Origin: Candidatus Methylophosphatis roskildensis
GTDB taxonomy: Bacteria; Pseudomonadota; Gammaproteobacteria; Burkholderiales; Rhodocyclaceae
DNA: 64,000 nt
Assembly: GCA_016708905.1 (NCBI GenBank)
Contig: JADJEV010000004.1
Span: 620,001-684,000, forward strand
Direction of reading: 5' to 3'
Under the pieces are notes generated by a model. That model ran no database searches. It was not told where the DNA came from and saw only the letters and a list, made by a program, of their open reading frames with translations. Below, piece by piece: positions 9,791 to 19,251 of this stretch. Position numbers and translations under genes: made by a program. Each line of letters begins with the position of its first letter. The first letter of the stretch is position 1.

Positions 9791-10377
9791 GGGCAGGTTA
9801 CCTTGCTCGCCGCCGGACGGCCGGTGGCAGACACTACAACCGAACGTCCCGTCCCGAGTGCCGGATCACACAGCAGGAACGAGCCGCCGGTGGCCGGCAG
9901 CAGGCCGCCGTAGGGCCGAAACGATAGATGGCTCGTACTCGGAAAACCCGCGGCGATCAACGTCGTTGTGCCGCCCAGCGATTCGGTTTTCTTCAGGATC
10001 TGCTCGGTCGCTTCGCGCGTTCCATTGGCATTGGTGTCGACGAATACGATGCGCCCGGTCTGCCAGGCATCGCCAGAATTGGCGCAGGTGTTGAGATCGG
10101 CACTCGCGCACAGCGTGACGCGCACACCGCGGCTGGCCGCCTCGCTGCGCGCCAGCGAGATATCGCCGACAAGTTCGTTGATCTGCGAAGTGAGCCGGCT
10201 GTTGATGATGAAATCGCGAAAATTCGGGGCGGCAAGACTCAGGATGATCGCGAGAACGGCGATGGTGACCAGCAGTTCGATGAGCGTGAAGCCGCGCGTC
10301 GCCACACGCTTTGCGATGCGCTGGCTCCGCAGGACGGCAGTCACGGGCGATGCAGGTCGAATTGAGGGCTTTTTCAC
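9787..10377 (-). CDS. fimT: GspH/FimT family pseudopilin
   Basis: 196-residue prepilin with a rather long leader before [22 protein letters not shown] and the FRDFIINSRL segment characteristic of FimT/FimU. The C-terminal GspH domain ends SATGRPAASKVTCP. It is first in the minor-pilin operon, as fimT/fimU is in pseudomonads. The start is GTG 10377. A candidate promoter lies at 10389-10416 in the short gap to the divergent TonB-like gene. Confidence 0.88.
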   Translation of the reverse strand: MKKPSIRPASPVTAVLRSQRIAKRVATRGFTLIELLVTIAVLAIILSLAAPNFRDFIINSRLTSQINELVGDISLARSEAASRGVRVTLCASADLNTCANSGDAWQTGRIVFVDTNANGTREATEQILKKTESLGGTTTLIAAGFPSTSHLSFRPYGGLLPATGGSFLLCDPALGTGRSVVVSATGRPAASKVTCP

Positions 10378-10388
10378 GATGGTCTCAT

Positions 10389-10416
10389 CCTATAATCGGT
10401 GCCGACTTCAACTCAA
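10389..10416 (-). promoter_or_regulatory. Candidate promoter for the minor-pilin operon
   Basis: On the minus strand, TTGAGT (10411-10416) and TATAGG (10389-10394) are separated by 16 bp, upstream of the fimT start at 10377. The same site carries a perfect TATAAT on the plus strand (10391-10396) facing the TonB-like gene, although no good plus-strand -35 is seen. Expression from both directions may therefore interfere. This is pattern matching only. Confidence 0.4.
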
Positions 10417-10430
10417 TGACGGAACGATGA

Positions 10431-11213
10431 GTGGCCGGTTTCTGCCGACACGCGGTTGATGATGATTCGCCGGCCGCGAAATTCTGCACGCTCGCGCTCT
10501 GTCTCATGGCTTCCGGTTTGCTGCATGGGTTGGTGCTCGTCGTGCCGTGGTCGACGCTCGGCCCGTTCAGTATGTCGGGCCCGGCGGCTGAACGTCGCGC
10601 TGGCCCTGCGTCGCGGTCGATCGTCGATCGAACGCCGACGAGGTTGCGCGTGGACTTGGCTGTTCCCAGGCTACCGCTTGTCGTCGAGCCACCAAAGGAC
10701 GAAGTCGCGCGCCCGGCACTTGCCCTGCCGCGGTCGATTCCGGAGGTCGCCCCGAAGTCCGCACCCGAGCCGGAGCCGCAGTTGCCGGCAGCGCCTGAGC
10801 AGCCCGAGCCGGATGATGCTGCCGCGGGTGATGCCGAGGGACGCACCCTGCCGCTGCCGCAGTACTTCCCCGCGGAGAAACTAACTCGCCAGCCCGAACT
10901 TGCGGACGAGATGGGCGATTCCCTTCAGGAATCCCTCGAAGCCGGCTTCCGGGGCCATGTCGTGATCCGGCTGTTCATCGACCAGACCGGCAAGGCGGAC
11001 AAGGTTCGGGTAATGGAGTCTTCGCTGCCAATTCAGATCGAGGGCCTCGTGGTCAAGTCGTTCTTCCACGCACGTTACAGACCGGGCGAGATCGATGGCC
11101 AGCCTGTGATGAGTGAAATGACCGTTGCGGTCGATCTGTCCGCGGGGCCCGAGTTGTTCCAGCCTGCGAGCCCGGTCGACGTCACGGTTGGAGCCGGGAC
11201 AGGCAAACCATAG
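10431..11213 (+). CDS. TonB-like C-terminal domain protein
   Basis: 260-residue inner-membrane protein with the TonB layout. One N-terminal TM segment (LALCLMASGLLHGLVLVVPW) is followed by a Pro/Glu-rich periplasmic spacer (PEPEPQLPAAPEQPEPDD) and a C-terminal TonB-type fold from about residue 170 (GHVVIRLFIDQTGKADKVRV). A TonB partner would transmit proton-motive force to outer-membrane receptors, but no exbB, exbD or receptor gene is nearby, so the function is open. The predicted start is GTG 10431. It is divergent from the pilin operon. Confidence 0.75.
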   Translation: MAGFCRHAVDDDSPAAKFCTLALCLMASGLLHGLVLVVPWSTLGPFSMSGPAAERRAGPASRSIVDRTPTRLRVDLAVPRLPLVVEPPKDEVARPALALPRSIPEVAPKSAPEPEPQLPAAPEQPEPDDAAAGDAEGRTLPLPQYFPAEKLTRQPELADEMGDSLQESLEAGFRGHVVIRLFIDQTGKADKVRVMESSLPIQIEGLVVKSFFHARYRPGEIDGQPVMSEMTVAVDLSAGPELFQPASPVDVTVGAGTGKP

Positions 11214-11273
11214 CGAGCCGGGCTCGAGCATCGTAGCCGGAATCGGGCGCCCGACCGGGGAGCGAGACACGCG

Positions 11274-11300
11274 AAAAAGGCCAACCCGCGAGAGTTGGCC
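11274..11300 (-). terminator. Rho-independent terminator after tRNA-Thr
   Basis: Seven-bp arms (11279-11285 and 11294-11300, GGCCAAC/GTTGGCC) are followed on the minus strand by five Ts (11274-11278). It lies 17 bp downstream of the encoded CCA of the minus-strand tRNA-Thr. Confidence 0.85.
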
Positions 11301-11316
11301 CAAGTGATGGTTTTCG

Positions 11317-11392
<76 letters not shown>

Positions 11393-11403
11393 GACGGGCG
11401 CAA

Positions 11404-11432
11404 ATTATGCCAGCCATCGACCCGACTCGCAA
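11404..11432 (-). promoter_or_regulatory. Promoter of tRNA-Thr
   Basis: On the minus strand, -35 TTGCGA (11427-11432) and -10 CATAAT (11404-11409) have an ideal 17-bp spacer, 12 bp before the mature 5' end of tRNA-Thr. It lies in the short gap after the secF stop, so the tRNA is probably transcribed independently of the sec operon. Confidence 0.6.
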
Positions 11433-11451
11433 TGTCGCGCGGACTTGCCGA

Positions 11452-12384
11452 TCAGACCACCGCTTCTTCCTTCTTGGCCTGCGGCTTGATGAACTGTTCG
11501 CGCGAGACGCCGAGCCACATTACCAGCGGGCTGGCCACCAGCACCGACGAGTAGATGCCGAACAGGATGCCGATGGTCAGGGCCAGCGCGAAGTAGAACA
11601 GCGTTTCGCCGCCGAAGATCAGCATCGACAGCACCATCATCTCGGTCGAACCGTGGGTGATGATGGTGCGCGAGATCGTGCTGGTGATGGCGTGATTGAT
11701 GACTTCCGGCGTGCCCATGCCGCGCTTCTTCTTGAAGGTCTCGCGCACCCGGTCGAACACGATCACCGATTCGTTGACCGAGTAGCCCAGCACCGCCAGC
11801 ACCGCCGCCAGCACCGCCAGCGAGAACTCCCACTGGAAGAATGCGAAGAAGCCGAGAATGATGATGACGTCGTGGAGATTGGCGATGATCGCGCTGACCG
11901 CGAAACGCCACTCGAAGCGAAATGCGAGGTAGATCATGATGCCCACCACCACCATCAACAGCGCCATCGCGCCGTCGGTGGCCAGTTCCTTGCCGACCTG
12001 CGGGCCGACGAATTCGACCCGCCGCAGCTGCGGCTCGGCCCCGGCCACCGTCTTGAGCGAGCCCATGACCTTTTCGCTGACCCGCGCCGAATCGAGATCC
12101 TTCTGTAGCGGCAGGCGAATCAGCAGTTCGCGCGAATTGCCGAAGTTCTGCACCTGGACATCGGCGAATCCGTCATTGGTCAGCGTCTCGCGCACCTTGG
12201 CCACGTCGGGCGCTTCTGCGTAGCCGACTTCGACCAGCGTGCCACCGGTGAACTCCACCGAGAAATGCAACCCGCGGGTGGCGAGAAAGAGCACCGCTAG
12301 CAGGAAGGTCACCAACGAAATCACGTTGAAGACCAGCGCATGCTTCATGAACGGGATGTCTTTTTGGATCCGGAAGAATTCCAT
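11452..12384 (-). CDS. secF: Protein translocase subunit SecF
   Basis: 310-residue six-TM inner-membrane subunit of the SecDF accessory complex, which uses proton-motive force to help preprotein translocation. Seen are the N-terminal FSVEFTGGTLVEV motif after TM1, the FRFEWRFA segment, and the conserved GYSVNESVIVFDRVRE motif. ATG 12384 starts MEFFRIQKDIPFM; the longer open frame upstream is only the low-complexity gap. It lies downstream of secD across a 76-bp repeat-containing gap. Confidence 0.96.
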   Translation of the reverse strand: MEFFRIQKDIPFMKHALVFNVISLVTFLLAVLFLATRGLHFSVEFTGGTLVEVGYAEAPDVAKVRETLTNDGFADVQVQNFGNSRELLIRLPLQKDLDSARVSEKVMGSLKTVAGAEPQLRRVEFVGPQVGKELATDGAMALLMVVVGIMIYLAFRFEWRFAVSAIIANLHDVIIILGFFAFFQWEFSLAVLAAVLAVLGYSVNESVIVFDRVRETFKKKRGMGTPEVINHAITSTISRTIITHGSTEMMVLSMLIFGGETLFYFALALTIGILFGIYSSVLVASPLVMWLGVSREQFIKPQAKKEEAVV

Positions 12385-12393
12385 GGTTGTTCC

Positions 12394-12457
12394 GTGAGGG
12401 GTGAGGGGAGAGGAGCGAGGAGGGCGGGGTTCGACGGTTTTCCGCCTCACCCCTCAC
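12394..12457. repeat. Inverted GTGAGGGG/CCCCTCAC repeat in the secD-secF gap
   Basis: Thirteen-base arms (12394-12406 and 12445-12457) are exactly complementary and flank a purine-rich loop. The same heptamer theme recurs far more strongly upstream of secD (14327-14470). In the mRNA it would form a hairpin just before secF. Confidence 0.75.
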
Positions 12458-12460
12458 CCT

Positions 12461-14326
12461 TCACCCCTGATTTCCTTGGGGCTTCCACACCTGGCCGATC
12501 GAGATCTTGTCGAGCTTGCGCTGGCGGCCGTAGAGCAGATTGACCAGCGCGCGCGAGATCACGACTGCGCTGAACATCGAGGTCAGGATGCCCAGGCAAT
12601 GCACGACCGCGAAGCCGCGCACCGCGCCCGAGCCGAAGATCAGCAGCGCCAGGCCGGCGATCAGGGTGGTGATGTTGGAGTCGACGATGGTGGCCCAGGC
12701 CCGTTCGTAGCCGGCCGAGATTGCCGCCTGCGGGCTGGCGCCATTGCGCAGTTCCTCGCGCACCCGCTCGTTGATCAGCACGTTGGAGTCGATCGCCATG
12801 CCGAGCGCCAGTGCGATGGCGGCGATGCCGGGCAGCGTCAGGGTTGCCTGCAGCAGCGACAGCAGGGCGATCAGCAGCATCAGGTTGGAGGCCAGCGCCA
12901 GCACCGAGACCAGACCGAAGATCAGGTAATAGGCGACCATGAAGGCGGCGATCGCGGCGAAGCCCCACAGCGTGGACTTGAAGCCCTTTTCGATGTTTTC
13001 GGCGCCCAGCGACGGGCCGATTGTCCGTTCCTCGACGATTTCCATTGGGGCGGCCAGGCTGCCGGCGCGCAGCAGCAGCGCAATGTCATAGGCTTCGGTG
13101 GTCGTCATGCGGCCGGAAATCTGCACCCGGCCGCCGGCGATCTCGGTACGGATCACCGGCGCAGTGACGACCTCGCCCTTGCCTTTTTCAATCAGCAGGA
13201 TCGCCATGCGCTTGTTGACGTTGTCGCGTGTCACGTCCTTGAAGATGCGCGAGCCGGCCGAGTCGAGCGTCAGGTGCACCGCCGGCTCGTTGGTATCCGA
13301 AGCGAAGCCAGGCTGCGCGTCGGTCAGCCGGTCGCCGGTCAGCACCACCTGCTTCTTCACCAGCAGCGGCTGGCCGCCGCGTTCGGTGTACAGCTCGGTG
13401 CCGAATGGCACCTGGCCCTGCAGTGCGCCTTCGAGCGCGCCCGCGGTGTCGTCGACCATGCGAATCTCGAGGGTCGCGGTGCGGCCGAGTATGTCCTTCG
13501 CCTTGGCGGTGTCCTGCACGCCCGGCAACTGCACGACGATGCGGTCCGAGCCCTGCTGCTGAATCACCGGCTCGGCCACGCCGAGCTCGTTGATGCGGTT
13601 GTGCAGCGTGGTGATGTTCTGCTTGACGGCGAATTCCTGGATCCGGTTCTGCGACTGCGGGCTCAGCGTGCCGACCAGAGTGAAATCCGCACCGTCCTGA
13701 CGCTCGCTCAGTTGCAGGTCGGCGGTCGAATCAGTAATCGCATTCCTGCCCTTGTCGCGCGTCTCGGCGTCGCGAAACTTCACCAGCACGCTGTTGCCTT
13801 CGCGCGCGACGCCGCCGTGGCGAACGCCTTTGTCTCGCAGCAGGCTGCGCAGGTCGGCCGACATCGAATCGAGACGCTTGGTCAGCGCGCCCTTCATGTC
13901 CACCTGCAGCAGAAAGTGCACGCCGCCGCGCAGATCGAGACCGAGGTACATCGGCTTCGCGTGCATCGACTGCAACCAAGCCGGCGTGGCCGGCAACAGG
14001 TTGAGGGCGACCACGTAGGTCGGATCGGCCGGGTCGGGGTTGAGCGCCCGCTCGATGGTGTCGCGCGCCTTCAACTGCTCGTCGGTCGTCGCCAGGCGCG
14101 CACGAACGCTGGTCGCATCGAGCGTAACCCCGCCGGCGGAGAGATTGCCGGCCTTGAGCGCCGCTTCCACGCGCTCCATCAGCTTGCTGTCCACCTTGAT
14201 GGTGGCCTTGGCACTCGACACCTGGACCGCCGGCAGCTCGCCGTAAAAATTCGGCAAGGTGTAGATCACGCCGAGCAGCAGCGCGACGGCGACCGTGACA
14301 TAGACCCAGATCGGATAGCGGTTCAT
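12461..14326 (-). CDS. secD: Protein translocase subunit SecD
   Basis: 621-residue partner of SecF. TM1 (VYVTVAVALLLGVIYTLPNFY) is followed by the large periplasmic P1 region with the GLDLRGGVHFLLQVD motif, then five C-terminal TM segments with GMAIDSNVLINERVREE. ATG 14326 (MNRYPIWVYV) is chosen because it begins directly at TM1. It is preceded by a long purine/pyrimidine repeat region after yajC. Order yajC-secD-secF is standard. Confidence 0.96.
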   Translation of the reverse strand: MNRYPIWVYVTVAVALLLGVIYTLPNFYGELPAVQVSSAKATIKVDSKLMERVEAALKAGNLSAGGVTLDATSVRARLATTDEQLKARDTIERALNPDPADPTYVVALNLLPATPAWLQSMHAKPMYLGLDLRGGVHFLLQVDMKGALTKRLDSMSADLRSLLRDKGVRHGGVAREGNSVLVKFRDAETRDKGRNAITDSTADLQLSERQDGADFTLVGTLSPQSQNRIQEFAVKQNITTLHNRINELGVAEPVIQQQGSDRIVVQLPGVQDTAKAKDILGRTATLEIRMVDDTAGALEGALQGQVPFGTELYTERGGQPLLVKKQVVLTGDRLTDAQPGFASDTNEPAVHLTLDSAGSRIFKDVTRDNVNKRMAILLIEKGKGEVVTAPVIRTEIAGGRVQISGRMTTTEAYDIALLLRAGSLAAPMEIVEERTIGPSLGAENIEKGFKSTLWGFAAIAAFMVAYYLIFGLVSVLALASNLMLLIALLSLLQATLTLPGIAAIALALGMAIDSNVLINERVREELRNGASPQAAISAGYERAWATIVDSNITTLIAGLALLIFGSGAVRGFAVVHCLGILTSMFSAVVISRALVNLLYGRQRKLDKISIGQVWKPQGNQG

Positions 14327-14470
14327 GAGGGGGTGAGGGGGAAGCGAGTGAGGGGGAAGGGGTAAGGAGTGAGGGGGAAGGGGTGAGGGGGAGGAGATAT
14401 GGCGGGACGGGGCGCCTCGCACCCCTCACGCCTCACTCCTCACGCCTCACGCCTCACCCTTCACCCTTCA
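14327..14470. repeat. Low-complexity mirrored repeat in the yajC-secD gap
   Basis: About 70 bp of repeated GTGAGGGGGAAG-like purine units (14327-14397) are followed by about 55 bp of CCTCACGCCTCAC-like pyrimidine units (14414-14470). The halves are largely complementary, so the secD leader RNA could fold into one long stem. The 3' edge reaches the end of yajC. Confidence 0.8.
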
Positions 14471-14794
14471 CAGCGTTTTCAGGGTGCCCTTGGGCAAGAG
14501 GGTGGAGACCGCCTGCTTCTGCACGGCGATCTCGACGTTGGGCGCGATTTCGACCTGCAGGTAGGCGTCGCCGACCTTGACGATCCTGCCGGCCATTCCG
14601 CCCTGGGTTATTACCTCGTCGCCCTTGGCCAGCGCCTCGACCATGGTCTTGTGTTCCTTGGAACGCTTCATCTGCGGGCGGATCATCAGGAAGTACAGCA
14701 CGACGAACATCAGCAGGATGGGCAGCATGCCCATCAGGCCACCGGTCGGGTCGGAGGCGGAAGAGGCTTGCGCCCAGGCATTCGATATCAGCAT
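14468..14794 (-). CDS. yajC: Preprotein translocase accessory subunit YajC
   Basis: 108-residue single-TM protein (LPILLMFVVLYFLMIRPQMKR) with the conserved KGDEVITQGGMAGRIVKV beta domain. It associates with SecDF-YidC in the inner membrane. ATG 14794 (MLISNAWAQ) gives the usual length. It is the first gene of yajC-secD-secF; the typical tgt neighbour is separated here by two envelope genes and repeats. Confidence 0.95.
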   Translation of the reverse strand: MLISNAWAQASSASDPTGGLMGMLPILLMFVVLYFLMIRPQMKRSKEHKTMVEALAKGDEVITQGGMAGRIVKVGDAYLQVEIAPNVEIAVQKQAVSTLLPKGTLKTL

Positions 14795-14992
14795 GAATAC
14801 TCCAGCGGGTTTTTCGTAACCGCGGATTGTACCAGTTGTACCAGTTCGACCGCTGCCGCCGCGCCGGACAACGTGCCCGCACAGCAGCACACCGCGCGGT
14901 CGCGCGGCCGAGATCACCGCAAGCCGTATGAATGGGCGACATCGGGAGGGCGTGTCGCGCGAAACCGGTGCAATAGCGATCCCGGCAGTCGG

Positions 14993-15146
14993 GTAGGTTG
15001 GGCTGAGCGTTGCGAAGCCCAACGATATGCGGCGGAGGGAGCTTGGTGGGCTTCCTGCGTCAGCCCGAACTACTCGCTACGGCCATGCACTGACCGCGGC
15101 TTGTTGGGCTTCGCTGCGCTCAACCCACCCTACCGCCCGGCGCCCT
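14993..15146. repeat. Inverted-repeat-bounded intergenic element, GTTGGGCT type
   Basis: The two ends (GTAGGTTGGGCTGAGCG... near 14993 and ...GCTCAACCCACCCTACC near 15140) are inverted copies of about 32 bp, and each is itself a small palindrome of GTTGGGCT/AGCCCAAC type. About 90 bp lie between. No ORF is credible inside. It resembles non-autonomous palindromic elements common in proteobacterial intergenic DNA. The rest of the 14795-15288 gap holds only this element and the next repeat. Confidence 0.7.
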
Positions 15147-15189
15147 GCAAGCTGCACCGGCTGGCGATCTGCGGCCTGCCATGGCTGTG

Positions 15190-15248
15190 ACCCGCATGGA
15201 TAGGCGCTCGTGGAATTGGCATTCCTGGGAGCGCCTATCCATGCGGGT
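15190..15248. repeat. Palindromic intergenic repeat, family A copy 2
   Basis: Perfect 20-bp arms at 15190-15209 and 15229-15248 (core GCATGGATAGGCGCTC) surround a 19-nt loop. The core is shared with the element at 2649-2711. It lies just after the lipoprotein gene, which ends at 15289 on the minus strand, and may serve as its 3' hairpin. Confidence 0.85.
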
Positions 15249-15288
15249 TGCAGGCCATGTGTTCCGCAGCATTCTGCGCAATATCGGT

Positions 15289-16263
15289 TCAGGGCGAAAA
15301 TATGCGGCGGTCGACCGCGCGGCGCGGTGAGGCGCAGGGTTCCATCGGCTTGACCGGCGGCGGACACTGCCGCAGATCGCCCAGCGTGGCCTCGGTGCGT
15401 TCGCGATACCGCTCGGCGGTTTCATCCGGCCCCGGCCGGCCGTCGGGTTTGATCGCCCGCAACTCGATCTTGCGAATCGGCGGCGCGAGCGGGAACGTGC
15501 TCTGATACTGCATCACCAGCCGACGTTCCGCCATATCCACGCTGGCCAGCACCGGGCGCAGGGGCACCGGAATCATGGCGCCCTCCCGGTAGCGCAACAG
15601 CAGGAACGGCTCGAGATCCCGCGGCAGGGAAAGCTGCAGCCGACCCCCGCTGGCCGGCCTGATGATCAGCGTCGCCTCGCGCGGCAGGAAACCATTGAGC
15701 CGGTCGCCGTGGGCGACCCGATGCCCGCCGACGCAGGGCACGAACGCATATTCGGTCTGGCGCGCGCGCGGCCCCATCACCATCATGAATCCGCGCTCGT
15801 CGCGCGCCAGCGGCACCAGCCCGGCCGTTTTGCCGGCGGCGAGCCGCACCGACTGCAGCGCGCCCTCGCGCACGAACAGCGCGGTATCCGGAAACCAGGC
15901 AGTGCGCTGATTCATGCCCCCGCCCTTGTCAGTGCATTCGTGATCGAGCGCAGGATCGTCGTTCTGGTCGATCAGCGCTTCCTGCCGCGTCGCCAACGTC
16001 AAACGACCCTGCGCATCGAAATCGAAGGCGATCTTGGTGCTGAGCGAAAAGTACTCGCCGTCGCGATCACTCGCGGTGATGAGCACCATGCCGAACGGCG
16101 TGTAGTTGGCCCGTTCGGGCGCGACGAAGCCGGCGGGCGCCGCCTCCGCTTCTGCGGGGCGCGCAGGCGATGCCGGGCCGGCGTCCGGCTGCATCGGTGC
16201 GCAGGCGGCGAGCCCGAGTGCCGCCGCGGCCATCAGTGCATGGACGAGAGTCGCGGGCCTCAT
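15289..16263 (-). CDS. Predicted lipoprotein of unknown function
   Basis: 324-residue protein starting MRPATLVHALMAAAALGLAAC, with a clear lipobox (GLAAC) placing lipidation at Cys21. A Pro/Ala-rich linker follows and then a domain I do not recognise. ATG 16263 is preferred because it overlaps the stop of the preceding small gene as ATGA. Four cysteines (HEC, FVPC, QCPP, EPC) could form periplasmic disulfides. The gene interrupts the usual tgt-yajC adjacency. Confidence 0.75.
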   Translation of the reverse strand: MRPATLVHALMAAAALGLAACAPMQPDAGPASPARPAEAEAAPAGFVAPERANYTPFGMVLITASDRDGEYFSLSTKIAFDFDAQGRLTLATRQEALIDQNDDPALDHECTDKGGGMNQRTAWFPDTALFVREGALQSVRLAAGKTAGLVPLARDERGFMMVMGPRARQTEYAFVPCVGGHRVAHGDRLNGFLPREATLIIRPASGGRLQLSLPRDLEPFLLLRYREGAMIPVPLRPVLASVDMAERRLVMQYQSTFPLAPPIRKIELRAIKPDGRPGPDETAERYRERTEATLGDLRQCPPPVKPMEPCASPRRAVDRRIFSP

Positions 16264-16460
16264 TGGACCGGCATCTCGCTGGTGCACTCACCGATGTGAG
16301 CAGCACTGGTCGATACCTTGACCGTGGCGCTCTCGCTGTCCCGCGTCATCTTGAACTCCCAGGCGCCGGGCAACATCTGCGAGTCGGCCAGCGCGACCGT
16401 GCCGGCGCAGGCGAGCAGCAGTGGCGCAAGGCGCAGGCGGCGGAGCGTCGGGTGGAACAT
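16260..16460 (-). CDS. Small secreted protein, DUF3617-like fragment
   Basis: 66-residue product with a signal peptide (RRLRLAPLLLACAGTVALA) and a short mature part containing LPGAWEFKMTRDSES, reminiscent of the start of DUF3617 domains but far shorter than that family. Either it is a short relative or the gene was truncated by fusion with the next gene. ATG 16460 is chosen for the signal peptide. The stop overlaps the lipoprotein start (ATGA), suggesting coupled translation. Confidence 0.6.
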   Translation of the reverse strand: MFHPTLRRLRLAPLLLACAGTVALADSQMLPGAWEFKMTRDSESATVKVSTSAAHIGECTSEMPVQ

Positions 16461-16562
16461 GTCGAATCTCCTTGCGGCGCGAAGCGCGGGCTGGGCAGCG
16501 CATGATATACGATAGCCCAGCGCGTCCGCCACCCAAATGGCATCGTCGAGCAAGGCGCCCAT

Positions 16563-18724
<2,162 letters not shown>

Positions 18725-18728
18725 ATTC

Positions 18729-18757
18729 TTGTCGGACCGCATGGCTTCGGCGATAAT
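18729..18757 (+). promoter_or_regulatory. Promoter of tRNA-Leu
   Basis: TTGTCG (18729-18734) and GATAAT (18752-18757) have a 17-bp spacer. A GC-rich discriminator (GCGCGC) follows, as in stringently controlled stable-RNA promoters. The tRNA begins 40 bp downstream. Confidence 0.6.
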
Positions 18758-18797
18758 GCGCGCTCTCTCTGAGCCGACGTCGTCGGCAGCCCATCCG

Positions 18798-18884
18798 GCC
18801 GGGATGGCGGAATCGGTAGACGCAGCGGACTCAAAATCCGCCGCCCGTGAGGGTGTGGGGGTTCGAGTCCCCCTCCCGGCACCA
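18798..18884 (+). tRNA. tRNA-Leu (anticodon CAA)
   Basis: Class II tRNA of 87 nt: acceptor GCCGGGA/TCCCGGC, anticodon stem GCGGA/TCCGC with loop CTCAAAA (anticodon CAA, reading TTG), a long variable arm (CCCGTGAGGGTGTGG region), T arm GGGTTCGAGTCCC and encoded ACCA. The 290 bp after it hold no convincing gene. Confidence 0.97.
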
Positions 18885-19172
18885 AATGATAGTCCGATAG
18901 TCCGATGTTGGATCGATAGGCTCCATGAGCGCCGGTTCTTCCCGGACCACTCGGTCTATCGACGCCCGGTTCGGCAGTCGCAAGCTCATGAGGGCTTGCC
19001 GCCGGTGCGATTGCTGGAGACGGAGGCGCTACCTGCGCGCCCTCGAACGCCACGTTCGGAATCGATCGTCACCCCGCGGAGAGCGTTACGGGCGGGAAGG
19101 ACAAATGTGTCGGGGAAAATTGCTCGGTCGACGCTCGACGCGGACAATCGGCGTCGCGGGAGGACTGAAGGT

Positions 19173-19224
19173 CGGATCGGCCGGCAGGCGCGCCGTGAGG
19201 GTGGCGCGCCTGCCGGCCGATCCG
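19173..19224. terminator. Strong perfect hairpin downstream of the PhaC-like gene
   Basis: Two perfectly complementary 22-bp arms (19173-19194 and 19203-19224) flank an 8-nt loop, 27 bp beyond the minus-strand stop at 19252. No T-run follows on either strand, so it is not a textbook rho-independent terminator. It may instead protect the mRNA 3' end or stop transcription with Rho. Confidence 0.6.
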
Positions 19225-19251
19225 GGTGAACTGATCCGCGCGGACTGAGCG

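Noticed and set aside
12401..14365. 654-residue plus-strand frame opposite secD
   Set aside because: Shadow of secD in GC-rich DNA; the composition (Gln/Arg/His-rich) is typical of antisense frames.
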